Source: Denitrificimonas caeni DSM 24390
GTDB lineage: Bacteria; Pseudomonadota; Gammaproteobacteria; Pseudomonadales; Pseudomonadaceae
Length of the DNA stretch: 64,000 nucleotides
NCBI RefSeq assembly: GCF_000421765.1
Contig: NZ_ATXQ01000002.1
Location: 310,001-374,000 of the forward strand
Direction: 5' to 3'
Shown: positions 35,474-46,319 of the stretch, piece after piece
Layout of the letters: each line of letters begins with the position of its first letter
How positions within the stretch are numbered: position 1 is the first letter of the stretch
Notes under the pieces: model-generated
Told to the model about the DNA's origin: nothing
The model's input: only the letters and a program-made list of their open reading frames with translations
Database searches by the model: none
Position numbers and translations under genes: made by a program

Positions 35474-37144
35474 TTACGCAGAGGCACCCAGCGCACGTAA
35501 GCTTTCATCCGCTAAATCAAGCACGCTGCGGTTTTCTTTTGCCTGCAATAACACGCCGCCTTCAAGGTAATACTCAAGACTAGATAAAGCATCCGCGAGG
35601 GTTTCGAGCATATGCTCTGAGGGCATAATCGTGGCTTCAAGCATGTGCTGCTGAATGTAGCGCGCGCAGGCTCCAACCTGCTCAGCAGCACGCTCTTGAT
35701 CTAAGAACAATAAGCCACCACGCACGTTGAACAAGCTGCTTGGCACATTCGCCAAGTGCATTTTGTCGCCATCAGATTCAAGATATGAAGTAATCGCGCG
35801 TTTGGCCAAGCTTAAACCACTTTTTGCTTCATCATTCACGACAATACGTGCTTCTATCAACTGATGTTTAGCAAAAGATTCAGCTTCACTCAGTGGCTCA
35901 CTCTTCTGACTCTGCGCTTGACGCTCGCCGCGTTCAAGTCCGGCTACCATGCTTTCTACGTACAATAAAGTATCGGCTAACGCTGATAAATCGGCGTGTT
36001 CCACAGCTTTACTATCTGTCCAGCTTTCAACCACATTCAAATGTTTTCTCAGTGAATTTGCGGCCGCATTTAAACCTACCATTGCTAAGGTTTTTTCCAA
36101 CTTAGCAAGAATTAAATGCAAATTGCTGAGCACTTCATTTTGTGCAGTACCGCGTCCAACGAGATCGAGTAAGTCTTTGGCACTAATGATTTCTTCACGA
36201 ATAGCTGCAGAGAGCGAACGCAGCACGTTTTGTCCCGGACCTGATAAACGCTGATATTCATCGTCAAGCATATGATCGGTGAACGGCAAGGCTGGCAAGT
36301 TGGTTAGACGACGCACCTGCTCCGCCAGCTCACCATTGCTGTTCGCCAATGCAATCAGATAAAGCAAGTCTTTGATCACGCCACGCGGAGCGACATAATT
36401 ACTGCTGTCAGTTTGCAGCTTAATTTCACGATCGACTCGAGCAAAAAGTTGTTTACGACTTTTTTTAGACAGCAATTGCCCATCGGCTTGAGATTCTAGC
36501 GCTGCGGAAGCCACCCAATATAAATGACTGACCGGTTGACCGGCATACAAGCGGTCTAAGCGCTGCATAGCACGCATCATTAAACGCAAACTGGCTTGAA
36601 TATTATCCTCGCGAATAAACGCCAATAAACCGACTTGATACATGTGACGTAAACGCCGTGCTTGTAGCAATACATCAGTAGCACCAGCAGTGCTCGGTGG
36701 CACGGCTGGACGCTGAACATCTAGGCGCGCAGCAAAAAAGAAGCTTTCAGGCAAAGGCGCTTGTTTTCCAGCAACTCGCAGCTTATTAATCGCAGGTAAC
36801 AATAGCTCAGGCATTTCAACCCAATGTGCTTCCAGCTGCTCTAAATAGCTACGCAACACATGCAGGGCGTTATTAATGGCGGTTAACTGATCATTGCGAT
36901 CGTCTGTTGCTCCCGCCGGAATATCCATTGCCAAGGCGCGAGTCTCTTCTGCCAACTGCTCTGCGCCAGCCAGTTCAACCAATGACAAGATGCCTTTAAT
37001 TTGCTGCAAATTGCTCACGGCATTTTGCAGCAATGCACCATTGTCTCGAGCCTCAAGAAACTGCTCCAGATACTGCTGTGTTTCCGCCATGGTGGCGAAG
37101 AGCTCATCGCGAACCATGCTTAGGGACGTTGCTCCAATAACCAT
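35474..37144 (-). CDS. fimL: FimL, ChpA-N-terminal-like pilus/cAMP regulator
   Basis: A 556-residue, largely helical cytoplasmic protein related to the N-terminal part of ChpA but without a phosphorylatable His domain. In P. aeruginosa FimL supports type IV pilus function and cAMP control. Recognition rests on the N-terminus MVIGATSLSMVRDELFATM and on its place between nudC and a crotonase gene. ATG at 37144 is preferred, with CAGGA 8-9 bases upstream; a start at 37153 is also open. No other pilus gene is in the window. Confidence 0.87.
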   Translation of the reverse strand: MVIGATSLSMVRDELFATMAETQQYLEQFLEARDNGALLQNAVSNLQQIKGILSLVELAGAEQLAEETRALAMDIPAGATDDRNDQLTAINNALHVLRSYLEQLEAHWVEMPELLLPAINKLRVAGKQAPLPESFFFAARLDVQRPAVPPSTAGATDVLLQARRLRHMYQVGLLAFIREDNIQASLRLMMRAMQRLDRLYAGQPVSHLYWVASAALESQADGQLLSKKSRKQLFARVDREIKLQTDSSNYVAPRGVIKDLLYLIALANSNGELAEQVRRLTNLPALPFTDHMLDDEYQRLSGPGQNVLRSLSAAIREEIISAKDLLDLVGRGTAQNEVLSNLHLILAKLEKTLAMVGLNAAANSLRKHLNVVESWTDSKAVEHADLSALADTLLYVESMVAGLERGERQAQSQKSEPLSEAESFAKHQLIEARIVVNDEAKSGLSLAKRAITSYLESDGDKMHLANVPSSLFNVRGGLLFLDQERAAEQVGACARYIQQHMLEATIMPSEHMLETLADALSSLEYYLEGGVLLQAKENRSVLDLADESLRALGASA

Positions 37145-37330
37145 GCCTAGCATCCTGTTCTAAAAATACATTACAAAATATCACACAAGGCTAAAAGGTC
37201 TTAATACAGTTAAGTAAGCCTAGCAGTCAAAATCTATTAATCGCATATACTAGCAAGGCTGCACCGGCGAAGTGCAGCTTGTTCTTCAGAGTATGCGGTG
37301 TTTAACAATCCCATCACACAGATTCTTGAC

Positions 37331-38143
37331 TTAATCTTTAAACTCTGGGGTTTGCTTGCTCATGTGAGCAGCCATGGCAACACGTAAGTCTTCTGCCTGC
37401 AGCATCGCGGCATTCCACGTTGCAATATAATTAAGTCCATCAGCCACCGTATGATCGCGCATATAACGGATCATCTCTTTACTGCCCTGCACTGCAATCG
37501 GAGACTTTTGTGCGATCGTGGTAGCAATCGTAAAGACCGCATCCATCAAAGCATCTTGATCAGCATAGGTGCTATTCACTAAGCCAATGCGCTGTGCTTC
37601 ATCACCCAGTACGGTGCGACCGGTATAGGCCAATTCACGCATCATGCCATCGCCAATAATGTGTGGAAGACGCTGTAACGTGCCGACATCAGCGGTCATA
37701 CCCACATCAATTTCTTTGATCGCAAACTGCGCATCAACTGTGCTGTAGCGCATATCGCAGGCACTGATTAAATCAATTGCGCCACCCAAGCAATAACCTT
37801 GAATTGCTGCCAACACAGGCTTACTGCAATTATCAACGGCATTAAAGGACGACTGTAACTCTTCAATTTTACGTTTCAGTGCGCGTGCGTTACGCCCAAC
37901 TTCTTTACCGAGTTGGCCACCGACTTGCGCCAGTAGCATCAAATCAATACCGGAAGAAAAGTGCTTGCCGGCACCGGACAAGACAACAACGCGCACTTCA
38001 GGCGTTTCTTCAATCCAAGCAAAAATATCGCGGATCTCTGACCAAAAATCAGCATTCATCGCATTAATTTTGTCGGGACGGTTGATTTGCACGTGAGCAA
38101 CTTTATCGTTTAACTCAACTTTAAACGCTTTGTAATCAGACAC
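37331..38143 (-). CDS. Dienoyl-CoA isomerase-like crotonase
   Basis: A 270-residue crotonase that resembles delta3,5-delta2,4-dienoyl-CoA isomerase (ECH1), which handles odd-position double bonds in fatty acid oxidation. KHFSSGIDLMLL, CLGGAIDLISACDMRYS and AIKEIDVGMTADVGTLQRLP are ECH1-like. Asp124, Glu144 and Asp152 occupy the sites of the three acidic catalytic residues known in rat ECH1. It follows nhaB divergently. From memory P. aeruginosa has the same gene between fimL and nhaB. Confidence 0.88.
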   Translation of the reverse strand: MSDYKAFKVELNDKVAHVQINRPDKINAMNADFWSEIRDIFAWIEETPEVRVVVLSGAGKHFSSGIDLMLLAQVGGQLGKEVGRNARALKRKIEELQSSFNAVDNCSKPVLAAIQGYCLGGAIDLISACDMRYSTVDAQFAIKEIDVGMTADVGTLQRLPHIIGDGMMRELAYTGRTVLGDEAQRIGLVNSTYADQDALMDAVFTIATTIAQKSPIAVQGSKEMIRYMRDHTVADGLNYIATWNAAMLQAEDLRVAMAAHMSKQTPEFKD

Positions 38144-38352
38144 GGTGTGATCCCCTAACCAAGATTATTTTTTCAGTGCGTATTCATTTCTTATGTGCGA
38201 CACACTATAGCAAGCCATCAAAAAATGTCGATAATGCCACAAGTCTTGGCTTTTCTAGAGTCTAATCAAGTTTTCCGCTGAAACTCTTTGAAACACTTGA
38301 AATTTGCAACCCTGAAGCAGAGAGTATGCGCATCTTTTTCGGGGATAGAAAA

Positions 38353-39855
38353 ATGTCCAAATCTTTCGCTGCTGCTTTCGGGCGCAACTTCTTAGGGCAG
38401 TCGCCCACCTGGTACAAACAAACTATACTTTTCTTCTTAATTATCAACCCCTTAGTGTTTTTAAGCTTAGGCCCAGCAGTGGCTGGTTGGTTATTGGTGG
38501 CTGAGTTTATTTTCACTTTAGCCATGGCGCTAAAATGCTACCCATTACAGCCCGGCGGCTTATTAGTGCTGGAAGCAATTCTGATGGGGCTGGCCACACC
38601 AGACGCACTTTATGCCGAACTGGTGCATAACTTCCCGGTGATCCTGCTACTGATGTTTATGGTGGCCGGTATTTACTTTATGCAGGATCTGTTGCTGGCG
38701 TTGTTTTCACAAATTTTGCTCAAGGTGAAATCTAAGCTGCTGCTGAGTCTAATGTTTTGTGCGCTGGCAGCCTTTCTCTCGGCATTCCTCGATGCGTTAA
38801 CTGTTACCGCAGTGATTATTAGCGTCGCCGTCGGCTTCTATTCGGTGTACCACAAAGTGGCTTCGGGTAAGAGTCCACGTGAAGACAGCAACTACGGCTC
38901 TGACACTGATGTGATTGAACTGCACCGTGAACACCTTGAAGAGTTTCGCTCGTTTTTACGCAGCTTATTGATGCATGCCGCCGTTGGTACTGCTCTAGGC
39001 GGCGTCTGTACGCTGGTCGGCGAGCCACAAAACCTGCTGATTGGTAAAACCATGAACTGGGATTTCATCACCTTTTTTAAACACATGGCTCCGATTTCAT
39101 TGCCAGTGCTCGCGGCTGGTCTAGCTACCTGTGCGATTTTGGAACATTTCAGTTGGTTTGGTTATGGCGCGAAACTGCCCAACCCTGTGCGTAAAATCCT
39201 TGCCGACTTTGATCGTGAAGAGCGCAAGCGCCGCACCAACTCACAAAAAGCAGCTTTAGTAGTACAAGCCATTTCTGCCGTTGTGCTGATCCTTGGTTTG
39301 GCTTTCCACGTAGCTGAAGTCGGTTTAATCGGTTTATTGATTATTGTTTTAATCACTTCGTTAAACGGCATCACCGACGAGCATCACATTGGCCGTGCAT
39401 TCCAAGACGCCCTGCCGTTTACCGCATTATTGGTGGTGTTTTTCGCCGTGGTTGCGGTGATCCAGGAACAAGGCTTATTTGCTCCGGTCATTGAGTATGT
39501 TCTGAGCATGCCGGTTGATCAGCAGCCTTCGATGCTGTTTATTGCTAACGGTTTCTTATCGGCGATCAGCGATAACGTCTTTGTTGCGACGATTTACATC
39601 ACTGAAGTTGAAAAAGCCTTCAAAGCCGGACAAATGACGCAAGAGCATTTCGACCTGCTGGCGATTGCGATCAATACCGGGACAAACTTACCCAGTGTGG
39701 CGACGCCTAATGGTCAAGCAGCGTTCTTGTTCTTGCTGACCTCAGCGATTGCACCACTGGTGCGCTTATCCTACGGTCGTATGGCTTATATGGCTTTGCC
39801 CTACACCATTGTTATGAGCTTACTCGGCTGGTGGGGTATCACTCACTGGGCATAA
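38353..39855 (+). CDS. nhaB: Na+/H+ antiporter NhaB
   Basis: A 500-residue inner-membrane sodium/proton antiporter, the expected length for pseudomonads. It shows the N-terminal [26 protein letters not shown], the loop [17 protein letters not shown] and the late segment [18 protein letters not shown] with [19 protein letters not shown]. The ATG at 38353, with GGGGA 7 bases upstream, is preferred to 38326. It stands alone; a convergent terminator follows. Confidence 0.95.
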   Translation: MSKSFAAAFGRNFLGQSPTWYKQTILFFLIINPLVFLSLGPAVAGWLLVAEFIFTLAMALKCYPLQPGGLLVLEAILMGLATPDALYAELVHNFPVILLLMFMVAGIYFMQDLLLALFSQILLKVKSKLLLSLMFCALAAFLSAFLDALTVTAVIISVAVGFYSVYHKVASGKSPREDSNYGSDTDVIELHREHLEEFRSFLRSLLMHAAVGTALGGVCTLVGEPQNLLIGKTMNWDFITFFKHMAPISLPVLAAGLATCAILEHFSWFGYGAKLPNPVRKILADFDREERKRRTNSQKAALVVQAISAVVLILGLAFHVAEVGLIGLLIIVLITSLNGITDEHHIGRAFQDALPFTALLVVFFAVVAVIQEQGLFAPVIEYVLSMPVDQQPSMLFIANGFLSAISDNVFVATIYITEVEKAFKAGQMTQEHFDLLAIAINTGTNLPSVATPNGQAAFLFLLTSAIAPLVRLSYGRMAYMALPYTIVMSLLGWWGITHWA

Positions 39856-39858
39856 AAA

Positions 39859-39892
39859 AACCGCGACAACTGATTTCTAAGTTGTCGCGGTT
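39859..39892 (-). terminator. Convergent terminator between nhaB and dnaQ
   Basis: AACCGCGACAACT and AGTTGTCGCGGTT form a perfect 13-bp stem with an 8-base loop. The T-run (complement of AAAAAAA at 39854-39860) follows on the minus strand, so it mainly ends the rnhA-dnaQ transcript; it may also stop nhaB readthrough. Confidence 0.87.
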
Positions 39893-39911
39893 GGCTTAAA
39901 GCCGTATCGCT

Positions 39912-40628
39912 TTACTCATCCCAGGCCAGCTCAACACCGCTGGCCTTTTTTATCTTCTGCAGAAACGCTTGGTGCGCCTCCAACTCTGCTGCAGTCGCAG
40001 TGACCACAGACAAAGGGGCGCGATCAGCGGCAAGACGACTGATTTTAGTCACGCTGACAAAACCACCACCGGCATCACCGCCATCACCGGCCAATGACAA
40101 GTTGGTTTGACCACCCGTCATTGCTAGGTAGACTTCAGCAAGAATCTCCGCATCCAGCAAAGCGCCGTGCAGGTCACGTCCCGAGTTATCAACACCATAG
40201 CGTTTGCATAAGGCATCGAGGTTGTTACGCTGCCCTGGGTGACGCTCACGTGCCATCACCAAGGTGTCTAAAACGGTGCAATGTTCAGTCACATCGGAGC
40301 GATCCGACTGTCCCAACAAAGCAAATTCATTATTGATAAAACCGATATCAAACGCCGCGTTATGAATCACCAACTCTGCGCCTTCGATAAATTCAAAAAA
40401 CTCATCGGCGATATCTTTAAAACGCGGTTTGTCTTTTAGGTATTCATCAGTAATACCGTGAACCGCAATCGCACCTTCATCAATGGTGCGATCAGGCTGT
40501 AGGTAAACATGATAATGGCGCCCAGTAGGCTGGCGGCCCTGCAGTTCAATACAACCAATTTCAATGATACGGTGACCATCGGTGACGGGCATCCCCGTGG
40601 TTTCAGTGTCTAAAACGACATATCTCAT
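39912..40628 (-). CDS. dnaQ: DNA polymerase III epsilon subunit (proofreading 3'-5' exonuclease)
   Basis: A 238-residue DEDDh exonuclease that proofreads during replication. ExoI DTETTG starts at residue 7, Exo[16 protein letters not shown] near 98, and Exo[20 protein letters not shown] carries the His and Asp of the DEDDh type. The C-terminal tail would bind the polymerase alpha subunit. Its ATG overlaps the rnhA stop by 4 bases, so the two are translationally coupled; in E. coli they are divergent. Confidence 0.96.
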   Translation of the reverse strand: MRYVVLDTETTGMPVTDGHRIIEIGCIELQGRQPTGRHYHVYLQPDRTIDEGAIAVHGITDEYLKDKPRFKDIADEFFEFIEGAELVIHNAAFDIGFINNEFALLGQSDRSDVTEHCTVLDTLVMARERHPGQRNNLDALCKRYGVDNSGRDLHGALLDAEILAEVYLAMTGGQTNLSLAGDGGDAGGGFVSVTKISRLAADRAPLSVVTATAAELEAHQAFLQKIKKASGVELAWDE

Positions 40629-41065
40629 GCAAACAATTCCTCTACACCACGGTTAGCCAACTGATCGGCACGCTCATTACCTGGATGACCGGTATGACCA
40701 CGCACCCACTGCCATTCAATCTGATGCCGGGCCACTTGTTCATCAAGCTGCTGCCATAAATCGACATTTTTTACCGGCTGTTTGGCGGCGGTTTTCCAAT
40801 TGCGTTTTTTCCAATTGGGCATCCACTCTTGAATGCCCTGCATGACATATTTGGAATCCGTCACCAAGCGTACTGGGCAAGATTTTTTCAGCTCCGCCAA
40901 GCCTCGAATCGCTGCAGTAAGCTCCATGCGATTATTGGTGGTCTCGCGTTCGCCACCCCACAACTCTAACTCTTTACCTTTGTAGACCAACAATGCACCC
41001 CAGCCGCCTGGACCAGGATTACCTTTACAGGCACCGTCGGTAAAAATATCCACTTTATCTGTCAT
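40625..41065 (-). CDS. rnhA: Ribonuclease HI
   Basis: A 146-residue RNase HI that removes RNA from RNA-DNA hybrids. The catalytic acids are D10 ([15 protein letters not shown]), E48 (NNRMEL), D70 (TDSKYV) and D134, with H124 in [12 protein letters not shown], the same numbering as in E. coli. The start at 41065 is preferred to an upstream frame at 41113 because of the family length and N-terminus. It overlaps the end of the methyltransferase gene by 11 bases and the dnaQ start by 4, so three genes are chained. Confidence 0.96.
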   Translation of the reverse strand: MTDKVDIFTDGACKGNPGPGGWGALLVYKGKELELWGGERETTNNRMELTAAIRGLAELKKSCPVRLVTDSKYVMQGIQEWMPNWKKRNWKTAAKQPVKNVDLWQQLDEQVARHQIEWQWVRGHTGHPGNERADQLANRGVEELFA

Positions 41066-41837
41066 GTTCTTCGCTATGTTTAAAGTTACTTTGATGTGTT
41101 GTCTGCGCAGCAACCACGCTGGGCTGCAGTTTTTGCACTTTTAATTTCGATGATTGTACTTGCGGATGCGCACCATGCACCATTTTACGGGCAACTAACA
41201 TGTAACAGCCACCTAAAGGCGCTTTTTTCGCAGCGCCGTAGCGCTCCAGCCACGACAATTTGTTTTGCACTGCCGAGGCGGTAAATAAAGGTTGGTAAGC
41301 AGCAAAACTGCGCTTCTCTAAGGTAAAGCCCAGCACAGCCAACCAATCAGTGATGCGCGCCGGCGGCAAACAATAGGCATGCTTCCAAACGCTACGGGTA
41401 AAGTAACGGTAAACACCGAACAAACTCCAAGCATGTGCGCCGACAATCAGCAAATGTCCACCTGGGCGCACGCACTGCGCTGCTTCGCGCAACAGCGCAT
41501 GCGGTGATAGGGCAAAATCCAAACTGTGTTGCAGTACCACCACATCGACAGCATCCGCAGCAATTGGCCAACGATCTTCAGCACAATGCATCTCCACGTC
41601 CAAGCTTCGATCACCCAAGCTGACTTGGTGACGAATACTTGGGGTCGCAATCATGCCAGCCGGCGGATTATAAAACAGCACAAAACTGCCAAAATGCCTG
41701 GCCAACTGTGTTTCCAGCAGTTTACTTTCCATGGTACTGAGCAACTGCCCTTTACCGGTTAAAAACCACTGCGCAACAGAGCCCGCTAACACTTTACGCG
41801 AGCGCGTCAGAAGCCCAGAAAAACGTTGTAATACCAT
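41055..41837 (-). CDS. SAM-dependent class I methyltransferase
   Basis: A roughly 260-residue methyltransferase-fold protein, likely the counterpart of the P. aeruginosa gene between rnhA and gloB. The C-terminal part of the Rossmann core is visible as [23 protein letters not shown] followed by [13 protein letters not shown]; the usual N-terminal GxGxG motif is not clear. Starts at 41837 or 41891 are possible; the former gives a normal family N-terminus. It is divergent from gloB. Substrate unknown. Confidence 0.8.
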   Translation of the reverse strand: MVLQRFSGLLTRSRKVLAGSVAQWFLTGKGQLLSTMESKLLETQLARHFGSFVLFYNPPAGMIATPSIRHQVSLGDRSLDVEMHCAEDRWPIAADAVDVVVLQHSLDFALSPHALLREAAQCVRPGGHLLIVGAHAWSLFGVYRYFTRSVWKHAYCLPPARITDWLAVLGFTLEKRSFAAYQPLFTASAVQNKLSWLERYGAAKKAPLGGCYMLVARKMVHGAHPQVQSSKLKVQKLQPSVVAAQTTHQSNFKHSEEHDR

Positions 41838-41926
41838 ACACTGCTGCCCACCTAAGTTGACCCTGACCGCGAAAAGCTTAATGACAAACATGCTAAGCTG
41901 TCGAAAAGGCTGCTTAGGATCTTGTC

Positions 41927-42709
41927 ATGCTTACGTTTACCGCTTTACCTGCATTTAATGATAACTATATTTGGCTGCTGCAAAACTCCGACACGCTGCA
42001 TTGTGCAGTGGTTGATCCGGGCGATGCGCAGCCTGTGCTGGATTGGTTAGCCGCCAACCGACAATGGCAATTGACTGACATTCTAATCACCCACCATCAT
42101 CATGACCATGTCGGCGGTGTCAGCCAACTCAAACAGGCGACTCAAGCCAAAGTAACCGGTCCTGCTCGTGAGAAAATACCCAGTTTAGATCTCGCCGTCG
42201 ACGAAGGTTCCCAAATCGAGTTGCTTGGTCATACCGTACAGGTTTTTGCGGTGCCCGGACACACGCTGGGTCACGTCGTTTATTTTTCTGACGACACTAA
42301 AAATACACCTTGGCTGCTCAGCGGCGATACTTTATTTGCCGGTGGCTGTGGTCGCATCTTCGAAGGCAGCGCTGAGCAAATGTATGCCTCTTTAAGCAAG
42401 CTTGCTGCGCTGCCTGATACCACCTTAGTGTATTGCACGCATGAGTACACATTAAGCAACTTACTGTTTGCGGTTGCCGTCGAGCCAGGCAATGCAGAAC
42501 TGGCTAAGCGCTTGCTGGAGGTGCAGCAATTACGCGAACAGCACCTGATTACTCTACCCAGCAACATTGCCCTAGAAAAAGCCAGCAACCCTTTTCTGCG
42601 CTGTCTAGAGCCTTCAGTCAAAGATGCTGCAGAACAAAAAGCGCAAACAACTTTGCAAACCGCCAGCGAAGTGTTTGCAACTTTACGCACATGGAAAGAT
42701 ACATTTTAA
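41927..42709 (+). CDS. gloB: Hydroxyacylglutathione hydrolase (glyoxalase II)
   Basis: A 260-residue metallo-beta-lactamase-fold enzyme that hydrolyses S-lactoylglutathione to lactate and glutathione in methylglyoxal detoxification. The binuclear metal motif [10 protein letters not shown] is at residues 55-64, followed by [29 protein letters not shown] and [11 protein letters not shown]. The length is as expected. It lies between the methyltransferase gene, on the other strand, and mltD, as in other pseudomonads. Confidence 0.95.
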   Translation: MLTFTALPAFNDNYIWLLQNSDTLHCAVVDPGDAQPVLDWLAANRQWQLTDILITHHHHDHVGGVSQLKQATQAKVTGPAREKIPSLDLAVDEGSQIELLGHTVQVFAVPGHTLGHVVYFSDDTKNTPWLLSGDTLFAGGCGRIFEGSAEQMYASLSKLAALPDTTLVYCTHEYTLSNLLFAVAVEPGNAELAKRLLEVQQLREQHLITLPSNIALEKASNPFLRCLEPSVKDAAEQKAQTTLQTASEVFATLRTWKDTF

Positions 42710-42792
42710 GTTCACATAATTGACCAATGAACTTGACCCTAGGGATTGAGCTTCCTAGAATCGCGCAAACTTTCTGAAAAGCATATTGATTG

Positions 42793-44361
42793 ATGCCTGT
42801 TATTTGCCGAAACAAACTACAGATAACCCAGCCCATCCGTCGCAATTTTGCACTGGCAATGTTGGCGCTGGTAGTGGCAATAAGCTCAGGTTGCCAGACC
42901 TTTAATGGCTCAACTGACGATTCACCCCAAGCATCCAATCAACACCACAAAAGTAAAGATGGTTTTATTGTTGGTCTTGAAAACAACCCTAACTGGGTTA
43001 ATGATGTTGACACCAACCAAGAAACTGATGCTTGGCAGCGGATTCGCCAAGGCTTTCAGTTACAAGACCATCTAGACAACCCTCGTATTGATCAACAGCG
43101 TTTATGGTTTGCCAGCCGCGGCCGTTCAATTGAAATCATCTCTGAGCGCAGCAACCCCTACCTGTTCTACATTATTGAAAGCTTAGAAGCGCGCAATATG
43201 CCGCTCGAGTTGGCGCTGCTGCCGATGATTGAAAGTGCCTATGATCCACTGGCCTATTCACGCTCACATGCATCAGGTTTATGGCAGTTTATTCCATCCA
43301 CTGGTCGTCACTTTAAACTCACGCAAACCCATTGGTACGATGCCCGTCGCGACATTATGGCCTCCACTGAAGCGGCGCTGACCTACCTTGAATACCTGAA
43401 CAAGATGTTTGATGGTGACTGGTTATTGGCTTTAGCCGCTTATAACGCTGGAGAAGGCACAGTTGGCCGAGCGATTAAGCGCAATATTGATCGTGGCTTA
43501 CCAACCGACTATTGGAACCTTAATCTGCCTGCAGAAACTCAAGCCTATGTGCCCAAATTACTGGCCGTCGCGCAGATCATTAACGCCCCTGAAGCCTACG
43601 GCATCAATCTAAGTCCAGTGGCCAATGAACCCTACTTCACCCAGATTCCATTGAAGCAACAAATGGATATCTCACAGCTCGCACAACTCGCACAAGTCAA
43701 AGAAGATCACCTGTTAAAACTCAACCCTGCCTATACCCAGGGAATCACTTTCGGCGGACCTAAACACTTATTAGTACCCACAAAAAGTGCTGAGTTGTTG
43801 GCTGCTAAACTAGCCATAATGAAGCCCAGCGACATAGTCCAGTGGCAACAATACACCGTGCGCGGCGGTGATAATTTGTCAGCCATTGCCAATCGCCATT
43901 TTGTCACCACAGGCTTAATTAAAGACATCAACAAACTGCCCAACGACAACTTGCGCATTGGTCAAGTACTCAATATTCCGAAAAGCCCAGCCGGTGCTGC
44001 TGGCAACTTAGCCCAATACAATCGCCCTGCCGTAGCAAGCCCAAGCCGCCGCTACACAGTGCGTAAAGGCGATACTCTTTCACGCATTGCCGCGCAACAT
44101 AAAGTTTCAGTGACGGATCTTAAACGCTGGAATAACTTGTCATCCAATGCGCTCAAAATCGGTCAAAACCTCAGTTTAACGGCCAACAGCAACCCGACTG
44201 TTCATCGAACCGCAGTGGCTACTTTGTATAAGGTGCGTGCCGGTGATTCACTGTATGGCATTGCCAAGCGCCATAAGGTCAGTTTAAAACAACTACAAAA
44301 CTGGAACCCAAAAATTAGTACAGCGCTAAAACCTGGACAAACCCTCGCACTCTACCTATAA
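42793..44361 (+). CDS. mltD: Membrane-bound lytic murein transglycosylase D
   Basis: A 522-residue lipoprotein that cleaves peptidoglycan to 1,6-anhydro-muropeptides. A lipobox (ISSGC) ends the signal at about residue 34. The lysozyme-like SLT domain (about 110-240) carries the catalytic Glu in LLPMIESAYDP, with SHASGLWQFIPSTGRHF. Three LysM domains follow: YTVRGGDNLSAIA, YTVRKGDTLSRIA and YKVRAGDSLYGIA. ATG at 42793 is preferred; the ribosome binding site is weak. Confidence 0.95.
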   Translation: MPVICRNKLQITQPIRRNFALAMLALVVAISSGCQTFNGSTDDSPQASNQHHKSKDGFIVGLENNPNWVNDVDTNQETDAWQRIRQGFQLQDHLDNPRIDQQRLWFASRGRSIEIISERSNPYLFYIIESLEARNMPLELALLPMIESAYDPLAYSRSHASGLWQFIPSTGRHFKLTQTHWYDARRDIMASTEAALTYLEYLNKMFDGDWLLALAAYNAGEGTVGRAIKRNIDRGLPTDYWNLNLPAETQAYVPKLLAVAQIINAPEAYGINLSPVANEPYFTQIPLKQQMDISQLAQLAQVKEDHLLKLNPAYTQGITFGGPKHLLVPTKSAELLAAKLAIMKPSDIVQWQQYTVRGGDNLSAIANRHFVTTGLIKDINKLPNDNLRIGQVLNIPKSPAGAAGNLAQYNRPAVASPSRRYTVRKGDTLSRIAAQHKVSVTDLKRWNNLSSNALKIGQNLSLTANSNPTVHRTAVATLYKVRAGDSLYGIAKRHKVSLKQLQNWNPKISTALKPGQTLALYL

Positions 44362-44492
44362 AAGACTTGCCCCGTTAGTTGAGCCCGATAGTGCCAATCA
44401 ACCTTAGTGTCTTGATGAATGTATGACGCTGCGCCAGCCGATCAAGTAGACTGTGGATATTGAGTGCCTGTTTTTTATGGATTGTGTGTCTT

Positions 44493-46319
44493 ATGCGCGT
44501 GTTTCTTTTTTTCATTGCTGCTGTGCTTTTTAGCCCATCCATCTATGCCAGCTTAGTCACCAAACACGGCTATGCTCAGTTTGAACAACTTAAATATGAC
44601 GCACAATTCACTCATTTTGACTGGGTCAATCCGCACGCGCCCAAAGGTGGCAGCGTACGCTTAATGGCGTTTGGCACCTTTGATACCCTCAATCCCTACA
44701 CCTTAAAAGGCACCAGCCCAATCGGCACAGCTGATTTTGCCAGCTATGGCATTAGCGAGTTAAACGAACCTTTAATGGTTGGTAGTGGTAATTACGACCC
44801 ATCCGGTGATGAAGCAGCCAGCGCGTACGGCCTAATCGCTGAAACAGTGCAATACAATGCCAGTCGCAGTTGGGTAGTGTTCAACTTACGCAAAGAAGCA
44901 CGCTTTCATGATGGCACGCCAATCACGGCAAAAGATGTGGCGTTTTCTTATCGCACTTTATTAAAGCAAGGCCACCCACAATACCGCACGTATCTGCAAG
45001 AAGTGGCGCGGGTCGATATCCTCAGTAGTCATCGCATTCGTTTTGTCTTTAAGCGCGCGGGCAACCCTCTATTGATTTTACGCATTGGCGACTTACCTGT
45101 GCTGCCTGAACATTACTGGCGTGATCAAGATTTCAGCCAAACCACCTTTAAAGCGCCGCTGGGCAGTGGCCCTTATAAAATCACCGAAGTAAAACCTGGG
45201 CGTGCCTTAGTCTTTGAACGGGTTAAAGACTGGTGGGGAAAAGATCTGCCGGTGAATCGTGGTAAATACAATTTCGATAAAGTCTATGTGGATTTTTATC
45301 GTGACAAACATGTTGCTTTTGAAGCCTTTAAAGTTGGCAGTTTTGATTTTTATATTGAGCATCAAGCGAAAAACTGGGCCAATAACTATCGTTTCCCAGA
45401 CATTGCCAAAGGCCGAGTGATTCGTGCTGAAATTGCTCACCAAATCCCCACGCAAACCCAAGCTTTGTTTATTAATACGCGCCGTGCACAGTTTCACGAC
45501 CGTGACACACGCGAAGCTTTAACTTTATTATTTGATTTCGAATGGGCCAATAAAACTCTATTCAATAATGCCTATCAGCGCGCCAACAGTTACTACCCTA
45601 ATAGTGATTTTTCGGCCCGCAATAAACCCAAAGGAGCTGAGTGGTTGCTGCTATCAAAATGGCGTGAGCAGCTGCCTTTAGAGTTATTTCTACAACCTTT
45701 TGTCTTAGAGACCACCGAAGGTCGCGGCATTCCACGCGAGACCTTGCGCAAAGCCTTAGGCTTATTGGCCAAAGCTGGCTGGAAAAGCAGTGCCAGTGGT
45801 ATGAAAAACAAACAAGGTCAAGTCCTTGAACTGGAAATACTTCTGGTTAATCCCAGCTTAGAACGCATTTTGCAGGCCTATATCAACACCCTCAATGAGG
45901 TTGGCATCAACGCCCGCATGCGCACCGTTGATCGTGCTCAATTTAAGCAACGCTTGGATAACTTTGACTTTGATTTAACCTTATTAACCTTGCCGCAAAC
46001 GCTAAGCCCCGGCCTTGAACAATGGCAGTATTTTCACTCATCACAAGCAATGGTAAAAGGTAGCAAGAATTACGCAGGGATTAACAGTCCGGTAATTGAT
46101 GAGCTACTCGATCATTTACTCAATGCAAAAACCTATAATGAGCAGCGCACTGCGGCCCGCGCGCTGGACCGTGCCTTACTGTGGAACTACTACAGTATTC
46201 CCAACTGGTATATTAGCCACCACCGTATTGCTTACCAAAACCGTTTTGAATTTGTGCGCATTCCACCTTACACCTTGGGCTTGCGTGCTTGGTGGTTAAA
46301 ACCTTCGGAGATCAAATGA
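44493..46319 (+). CDS. nppA1: Peptide-type ABC importer binding protein 1 (NppA1-like)
   Basis: A 608-residue periplasmic solute-binding protein of family 5 with a signal peptide (residues 1-19). It leads an operon with a second binding protein, two permeases and a double ATPase; this order matches the P. aeruginosa Npp transporter (peptidyl nucleoside antibiotics) and E. coli Yej (microcin C). Typical segments are HFDWVNPHAPKGG at the N-terminus and GSGPYKI near residue 220. The start is not fixed well: no clear RBS is seen before the ATG at 44493. Confidence 0.88.
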   Translation: MRVFLFFIAAVLFSPSIYASLVTKHGYAQFEQLKYDAQFTHFDWVNPHAPKGGSVRLMAFGTFDTLNPYTLKGTSPIGTADFASYGISELNEPLMVGSGNYDPSGDEAASAYGLIAETVQYNASRSWVVFNLRKEARFHDGTPITAKDVAFSYRTLLKQGHPQYRTYLQEVARVDILSSHRIRFVFKRAGNPLLILRIGDLPVLPEHYWRDQDFSQTTFKAPLGSGPYKITEVKPGRALVFERVKDWWGKDLPVNRGKYNFDKVYVDFYRDKHVAFEAFKVGSFDFYIEHQAKNWANNYRFPDIAKGRVIRAEIAHQIPTQTQALFINTRRAQFHDRDTREALTLLFDFEWANKTLFNNAYQRANSYYPNSDFSARNKPKGAEWLLLSKWREQLPLELFLQPFVLETTEGRGIPRETLRKALGLLAKAGWKSSASGMKNKQGQVLELEILLVNPSLERILQAYINTLNEVGINARMRTVDRAQFKQRLDNFDFDLTLLTLPQTLSPGLEQWQYFHSSQAMVKGSKNYAGINSPVIDELLDHLLNAKTYNEQRTAARALDRALLWNYYSIPNWYISHHRIAYQNRFEFVRIPPYTLGLRAWWLKPSEIK

